Below are positions 58,806-64,000 of a DNA stretch of 64,000 nucleotides, piece after piece. The stretch covers positions 1,713,501 to 1,777,500 of the forward strand of contig JAJOZX010000194.1 in NCBI GenBank assembly GCA_023014485.1, written 5' to 3'. A model generated the notes under the pieces. It was given only the letters and a program-made list of their open reading frames with translations, did not search any database and was not told where the DNA came from. This DNA is from Bathynomus jamesi (taxonomy: Eukaryota; Arthropoda; Malacostraca; Isopoda; Cirolanidae). How positions within the stretch are numbered: the stretch's first letter is position 1; every line of letters begins with the position of its first letter. The position numbers and the translations under genes were made by a program.

Positions 58806-59760
58806 TATAAGCACACCGGACAAAAAATTAGTCACCCCTAATAGCACCGATAGTAGGAAGTTCAAGGTCACACAGAGGGCGCTGATGTAGCATTGGTAAG
58901 TGACAAGTAGCGGTGACGTAGCACACAGGATCAGATCTGTTTCGTGAGGTGGTGAAGAACAAAGTGTGTGTTGGATATAGTCTGCAAAATGGGTCGTGAG
59001 GCAGACGTTACTCAGTGGCAAAAAGGAGCCATCGTGTTTGGCAGAGCCCACGGACACAAAATGTCTGAAGTAGCCCAATTTGTTGGTGTGTCAACGCGTA
59101 CTGTCCAGCGAGTTTACAAAGAGTGGTGTAGTTCGCAATCAACTGAAAATCGACGGCGTAACTGTGGCCGGAAAACAATTCTCGACAATAGGGGCCGCCG
59201 CCATGTTTCTCGTCTAGTAACTGCAAATCGTTTTCAAACCAGAGAACAATTGCTCCAAGAAACCAATGAGGTTCTCCAGCGACCAATTTCCGAACGGACA
59301 TTGCGACGAGAACTGCATGCGATGGACATCTGGAGCAGGGTACCACGGAAGAGGCCGCTGTTAACAGCAAGTCACAAATTGGCACGTTATAATGGGCTCA
59401 GAGGCACAAAAACTGGACTGCGGCAGATTGGAAACGTGTAATTTGGTCCGATGAGTCCCGTTTTTGTTTGTTCTCCAATGATGGGAGGCGACGAGTACAT
59501 CGCAGGTCCAATGAAGCCTTTAATCCTGAATGCGTCGAAGGTGTTGTTCAGGCTGGAAACAGAAAGTGAAGCGCAGGACTCTGGCGGAACTTCGGGACCG
59601 GCTGATGAACGAGTGGCAGCAAATCGATGTTCAGTACATGCACAACCTCGTAGAGTCTCTGCCTCGCCGGATTCGTGCGGTTATCAAGGCCAGAGGCGCA
59701 GTCACACGTTATTAGGTACATTCTGAGAGGGGTGACTAATTTTTTGTCCGGTGCTTATAT
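58806..59760 (+). mobile_element. Tc1-type transposon, internally deleted
   Basis: TIRs: left TATAAGCACACCGGACAAAA, right (inverted) TATAAGCACCGGACAAAAAA, both followed by ATTAGTCACCCC. Length is about 955 bp compared with the usual 1.3-1.6 kb. The plus-strand transposase keeps the DNA-binding domain and first catalytic site but lacks the middle. The TIRs are nearly identical, suggesting fairly recent mobilisation. Confidence 0.85.
58968..59715 (+). pseudogene. Tc1 transposase with central deletion
   Basis: The ORF 58968-59441 (native start probably the second Met at 58989, MGREADVTQWQKGAIVFGRA) reads MSEVAQFVGVSTRTVQRVYK (helix-turn-helix), NRRRNCGRKTILDNRGRRHV, RPISERTLRRELHAMDIWSR and KRPLLTASHKLARY. 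A one-base shift then moves coding to WTAADWKRVIWSDESRFCLF (first catalytic Asp, about 59430) and RRSNEAFNPECVEGVVQAGN. At about 59555 the sequence jumps to QKVKRRTLAELRDRLMNEWQ, QIDVQYMHNLVESLPRRIRA and VIKARGAVTRY stop. The missing block would contain the second Asp and third Glu sites, so the enzyme cannot be active. Confidence 0.85.
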
Positions 59761-59762
59761 TA

Positions 59763-60040
59763 CAGTCAATATGTGAAAATAGGCAATTAATAAATTGACT
59801 GAAATTCAGGCAGTGTGTCAAATTGGTGATACACACGAAACCTAACCTAAGCTGACCTAACCTTTCTGGTAATGCTACATATGCATGCCCACTGGTATTT
59901 CCCAATATGTTGCCTGAAAATTCGTTAGGTTAAGTTAGGTTAGGTTAGGTTTAATTAGGTATAAAGTAAACCGAGCATTATTTAACACATTGCCTAAAAT
60001 ACCAGTCAATTTACAAATTTCCTGATTTTAGACATTGACT
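59763..60040. mobile_element. MITE with telomere-like (TTAGG) inverted repeats
   Basis: Ends CAGTCAATATGTGAAAATAG (left) and, inverted, AGTCAATGTCTAAAATCAGG are related over about 75 bp (shared AAATTGACTG, GGCARTGTGTYAAAT). Inside, CCTAACC/CCTAAGC...CCTAACC (59841-59863) faces TTAGGTTAAGTTAGGTTAGG (59935 onward), so TTAGG-type telomeric motifs form inner inverted arms. TA at the borders. It lies between a Tc1 and a hAT without gaps. Confidence 0.65.
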
Positions 60041-60475
60041 AACAATGTTAGTGCGCACAAGAACTTAAGAACTTCATTTCCAACTGACTTTCGCAGGGTT
60101 GGTCTGATTGGACCCGACTCAGTTGTCTCCAGTGGGTTTTTTCAGAAAAAGCCCACCTGAAAAAAATTAAAACCCACTCAAGCGGGTTTTTTTTCTCACT
60201 ATTTTAAAAGTGAGTTACTGTAATAAGCTAATAAAAATAATATAACAGTCAATACCATGTATTTAAGAGTCATTGCAGTCATGTAGGACTTTGTTTTATT
60301 AAATAAATAACAAAAGCACAAAAGCTCAACTCAACTTTATTTTTAATTAAAACTGAACTCCAAAATATTTAATTTTATTAAGTGAAGTGCCCTGTAAAAA
60401 TAATAAACTAATTAAATTCAGATAGTAATCATAGTTAAGTATTTATTTATTAAGCACTGGCACATCTCAAAGTAA

Positions 60476-60891
60476 TCAAACTTCATCTTCATTCAGTTCA
60501 CTTCCACTGCGCAAATATTTGTAGATTTTGACCAGCTTTCCCGCTTTTTCTGTCCCAAGCTTGTTGCGTAACTTGGACCAGATGTGTCCAAATGTTGAGA
60601 AAACTCTCTCAATGGCAGCTGAACTTGGGATACAACTCGGTAGATGTTCACAAAAGTTGCGGAAATTTTCCAAACCAATAGCGTTTCTTTTTGCAATTTG
60701 TAGTTTCATCAATTGCCACCAAGTAGAGGAAGACTTTCTATGCAGCTGAATGACTTTATTATTAAACATTGATACTGAGAAAAGGTTCTTGTCTTTTATT
60801 TTGAGAGCCATAAAATATACTTGATATTGAAGCTTGTTGCTGATTATCCACTGTTTTGCTGCCATTGCTTGCTCTTCATCAAGTTCTGCTC
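60476..60891 (-). CDS. hAT transposase exon 5 (C-terminal dimerisation domain)
   Basis: Starts AELDEEQAMAAKQWIISNKL after the intron and continues FMALKIKDKNLFSVSMFNNK, SSSTWWQLMKLQIAKRNAIG, then LENFRNFCEHLPSCIPSSAA and IERVFSTFGHIWSKLRNKLG. The W...A..... P.S....ERVFS series is the diagnostic hAT C-terminal dimerisation motif. It ends ELNEDEV with a stop at 60476-60478. The open frame is intact. The microsatellite translation upstream of AELDEEQ (tyrosine/isoleucine-rich) is intron sequence and not protein. Confidence 0.8.
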
Positions 60892-61094
<203 letters not shown>

Positions 61095-61257
61095 CCATGT
61101 ATTGAGGGTCCATGAAGTATGCTACATAAAAGAATGGTTGCACAGCATCAGTCATTCGTTTTTTAATTTGAGCTCTGTATGGCTTGAGGTCTTCACTTTG
61201 CGAGAGCTGTATCCACGTTTCAACAATAGTTGACAAAGTTGCTGAATCACTTTGAAG
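61095..61257 (-). CDS. hAT transposase exon 4
   Basis: Exon flanked by the acceptor TTTTTGCAG (ending 61258) and the donor GGTAAGT (61094). It encodes LQSDSATLSTIVETWIQLSQ, then PYRAQIKKRMTDAVQPFFYV and AYFMDPQYMG. The open frame joins in phase to exon 5 (YMG-AELDEEQ). The block FMDPQYMG is the conserved position of the LDPRYKG-type motif in hAT transposases. No lesion is visible in this exon. Confidence 0.75.
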
Positions 61258-61433
61258 CTGCAAAAATTTGATTACACTGATATAATAATAAATCCCAGAA
61301 TAAAGTATAAATAAAATTTTTACTCAAAGCATTAATTAATTAAAATAAAACTAGAGTAGGTATTAAAATAATTAAGTAGCGGATGTACCATACTTAAAAA
61401 TGTAACCAAATTTTCATAGGTAGCTAAGTATAC

Positions 61434-61945
61434 CTTATCAAGTGCAATAACAACTTCCTTTAGCTGCTTCTGAAGGTGATTGCCTCTCTGTATAAACCTG
61501 CATCGTTCAGGGCAGTGGCAATTTTTCCATCAATTTCTTGCTCAGTATTGATTTCCATGTATTTATGAACATTTTTTATAAATGTGTCTACACAAGCTTC
61601 CTGTGAGTTCCACCGAGTATCGTTCGGTATTTGTGGCATTAGTCCTCCCTTGTCCTTCAGCCATCCCTGATTAACAAAATAAAAGGATTTGGAGAGAACA
61701 TATTAAAAAAAATATATATATATATATATATAGTTTTTTTTACTTATATGTGACTGGTGGTGACTGCGAAAATACTTGTGAATTTCGATTATGTGTTTTA
61801 ATACACTATTAGGTGTAACTTCTTTCTCCAGGAGATTAAGGTAATGAGATAAACACCCATGGGTTAGAATGTTAGGATATTTCTCCTGAAGTAATTTTTT
61901 CATGCGCTTCATTTTGCTCTCATTATCAGTACAGACTGCAAATAC
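61434..61945 (-). pseudogene. hAT transposase exons 2-3
   Basis: Exon 2 begins at 61945 after the acceptor TTTTCAAG and reads VFAVCTDNESKMKRMKKLLQ (second catalytic Asp in CTDNE) and LTHGCLSHYLNLLEKEVTPN (CxxH). Its donor is unclear because a (TA)n tract (61710-61731) has expanded in the intron. Exon 3 (61667-61434) starts after TTAATCAG with GWLKDKGGLMPQIPNDTRWN, a conserved hAT NDTRWNS block, then YMEINTEQEIDGKIATALND. A single-base deletion after GLYREA shifts the frame before NHLQKQLKEVVIALDK. Donor GTATAC at 61433. Confidence 0.7.
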
Positions 61946-62110
61946 CTTGAAAATATGAGAGAGAAATAATCATAGTATTGTAAGGACTTTATACATAGTA
62001 TTATAGTATTGTACTGACATAGTATTGTAAAGATTTTATAGTTACTTTATTTACTTGAGCTATTTTAATTAATAATCTCTCTAAACTTTTAATGCACTCA
62101 AATTACTCAC

Positions 62111-62916
62111 ATCTTCGTTGTATTTCTGTTGGACCTCATTTATTGCAGCTATAGCAAGTTCACAACAATATTCTGCTGTTTTCTTCTCTGATCCACAATC
62201 AGTCGTTGATAGCAGGAATGCTGAGCGGCCAGTGTGGATTGAGGTGGCAATGATGGGATCATTCCGCACTGATGACCATCCATCTTGTAGCGGAGTTATT
62301 GTAGCATTTGTTAAGTCATTACTCAGATTCTGTTCTATTTCATCATGTACTTCAGTAAGATGATCTCCCGCTAGGTCTTTTCTTGTTGGTGCGCAATACC
62401 CAGATCTTAACAGATTCATCATTTGTTTATATTATTTGCTGCTAGCAGCATTAAAAGCTGTTGCATTGCTGTAGAAAAACTTGGCAACTCTTAGATCAAG
62501 CAGTTTCTTTTGTTTTTCTGTTGTCTTTATGACAAAATCGGTCATCTGAGGTTGGGTCAATCTTGACTTTAATGGAGTACTACAAATACTGCTTGATGGG
62601 GGAAAATACAAAGATTTAGGTTTCTTCTTTAGAGGTTGAGAAGTAGAACAACTGTCTATGAAGGTGATGATAGAAATGAATCAAATGATAGTTCAGAAAC
62701 TGATGATTCAGATGAAATATTTAATGCAACTTGATCATGAGTTGGAGGATTTTCATTTCTCTTTATACATTTTTGTAAATGTGTTTTGATTCTCTCAATT
62801 TTAGAACTTAATTCCATTCCACAATGTTTGCATTTCACTTTTGAGCTCCCTTCAACTCTTATGACATCGACCCACTCGTGAGAAGATTTCCTACCACTTC
62901 CAGCAACAAATGGCAT
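62111..62916 (-). pseudogene. hAT transposase exon 1 (BED finger + core N-terminus)
   Basis: The ATG at 62916 starts MPFVAGSGRKSSHEWVDVIR, then VKCKHCGMELSSKIERIKTH and LQKC: a BED zinc finger (C-x2-C ... H-x3-C). After a frameshift near 62660 it continues KKKPKSLYFPPSSSICST, LTQPQMTDFVIKTTEKQKKL, VAKFFYSNATAFNAASSK. An in-frame TAA (62434-62432) interrupts just before YKQMMNLLRSGYCAPTRKDL. The first catalytic Asp is probably in ITPLQDGWSSVRNDPIIATS. It ends at EVQQKYNED with a consensus donor, GTGAGT at 62110. Confidence 0.75.
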
Positions 62917-63230
62917 GGTTTCTTAAATTCTTAGTGTTAAATAAAAATAATTCAGTATAGATACTGGTAATACTAAGCTTTAGCTATTATATCGAAGTTA
63001 TATTTTAAAAAAAATCATTTATATGTATCTGTAACAAAATAGCAACAATCATTATCCAGAACAATGAATAAATACTGTATATAAGCGCAAAAAATTTTAA
63101 AGGCCATTTTTAAAATTTTATTATACGCTTTTCTTATATTAGCTATATAAAATTCGAAAAAACCCGATAAAACCCAGGTAGGTTGGGTTTTTTCAATAAA
63201 ACCCAGTTTTTTGCCAACCCTGTACTTTTG

Positions 63231-63684
63231 GTACTAGCTGAAGATTTAACCGAGTGAACGGGATTGTATTTTTAATCCACGTCCCTTATTACGTAATTGG
63301 ATACAGAACGATTAAGATAGAAGGGGGATAACGATGAAGAGAAATTTACCGAAATACATATCCACTTATCCAGGATATTATAGAATGAAATATGTTCTGA
63401 TAGGTTTTTCTTTTCCTCAGAACTGGTTACTCACTTTTCAACCTTTCAGATGTTCCGCGCGATGATTCCTCATTTCACGGAGGTGTGTGTATGCGCGCGT
63501 TCTAATATTTTTACAATCTATTCCAATTGGTACCGATAGTTTTCATACACTCGCCGATAAACCCATTAAGAGAACAAAAAGCGCAGAAAACGCGCGCAAG
63601 TTAATCACCCTCGTAAAAGAGCAGTGAAATAGAGTTACGACAAAATTAAAGGATCTAATAAAAGACAGCTGCATGGGGACGTTC

Positions 63685-63689
<5 letters not shown>
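63231..63689. other. No recognisable gene
   Basis: Unique-looking flank to the right of the hAT. No feature was identified. Confidence 0.4.

Positions 63690-63739
<50 letters not shown>
63690..63739. repeat. (CA)n microsatellite
   Basis: About 25 uninterrupted CA units. Confidence 0.95.
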
Positions 63740-63742
<3 letters not shown>

Positions 63743-64000
63743 GACGTACACTCGTCAACCAATGCAAGAATCCGTGTCATAAGATGTTGCTGCAAACTCG
63801 TCATGCGGTTCCTTATTCACTCTTAACAGAGTTTTATCTGACTTCCATTTGTTTCCAAATCTCGTAACTGAACTACAGAAGGTACTAAATTAGCCTGACC
63901 ATAAATAACTGAAGAATAGTTAGGAAGTCAAGAGTAGCATCTTCTACGAGGGTGGCATGCGTATAAAACCTTCACAAAAATGACGGACAGACTGCATCCA
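63740..64000. other. No recognisable gene; window edge
   Basis: The last segment ends GGGTGGCATGCGTATAAAACC near 63950-63970 and then TTCACAAAAATGACGGACAG. The AGGGTGGCATGCG-type sequence at 63950 could be the beginning of another mariner element continuing outside the window. This cannot be verified here. Confidence 0.35.

Noticed and set aside
59935..59975. Telomere or chromosome end
   Set aside because: TTAGG repeats are too short and imperfect, and lie inside a small inverted-repeat element flanked by other transposons.

Overview
This window looks like accessory, transposon-dense DNA from an animal nuclear genome, most likely an arthropod and plausibly a decapod crustacean. The evidence is very dense (TA)n, (CA)n and (GT)n microsatellites, short interstitial TTAGG-type telomeric repeats, an animal-type mix of transposons (hAT, Tc1/mariner, pogo/Tigger, a Merlin-like element, jockey/CR1-like LINEs, BEL/Pao, tRNA-derived SINEs), and canonical GT..AG introns inside a transposase. 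The species assignment is inference. I found no convincing single-copy host gene: almost every readable coding stretch belongs to a transposable element, and most are broken by stops, frameshifts, deletions or nested insertions.

Layout. 1-721: the 5' half of a Tc1/mariner-type element on the minus strand, running off the left edge. 1.3-2.2 kb: microsatellites around a palindromic tRNA-derived SINE. 3.9-5.1 kb: a LINE 3' end and a large foldback repeat. 5.2-10.5 kb: a truncated mariner, a 4-kb hAT element with a nearly full-length transposase, a BEL/Pao RNase H scrap and an internally deleted mariner-like element. 10.8-11.8 kb: a Tc1 foldback with 430-bp arms. 11.8-16.2 kb: the most complete copy of LINE family 1 (minus strand), encoding PHD-like and CCCH zinc fingers, an APE endonuclease and reverse transcriptase, with a pogo-type element nested in it. 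16-22 kb: quiet DNA, microsatellites, a Merlin-like deletion derivative (8-bp target duplication) and small MITEs. 22.1-28.1 kb: two more family-1 LINE copies (plus strand), a second LINE family, a mariner foldback, an 8-bp-TSD element and an 81-bp MITE nested in the LINE. 28.1-31 kb: a repeat-bearing MITE, a 360-bp palindrome and a second Merlin-like copy. 31.4-34.1 kb: a Tc1 element followed by a mariner. 35-38.9 kb: a jockey-type LINE carrying two nested insertions, one with a 12-bp target duplication. 39.2-39.9 and 44.1-44.7 kb: two mariner-derived foldbacks. 45.3-48.4 kb: a second long family-1 LINE copy. 51.2-51.7 kb: two tRNA-SINE units head to head as a palindrome. 52.8-56.1 kb: an unclassified TIR-bounded transposon with a zinc-finger/RNase H-like transposase. 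58.8-63.2 kb: a deleted Tc1, a MITE with telomere-like repeats, and an intron-bearing BED-finger hAT.

How it works together. The elements form a nested record of insertion. DNA transposons repeatedly landed in (TA)n tracts or in older LINEs. Several became foldbacks in which one end, including transposase coding sequence, is duplicated in inverted orientation. LINE family 1 is notable because most copies begin and end in simple repeats. No microbial features (operons, CRISPR, phage) are present.
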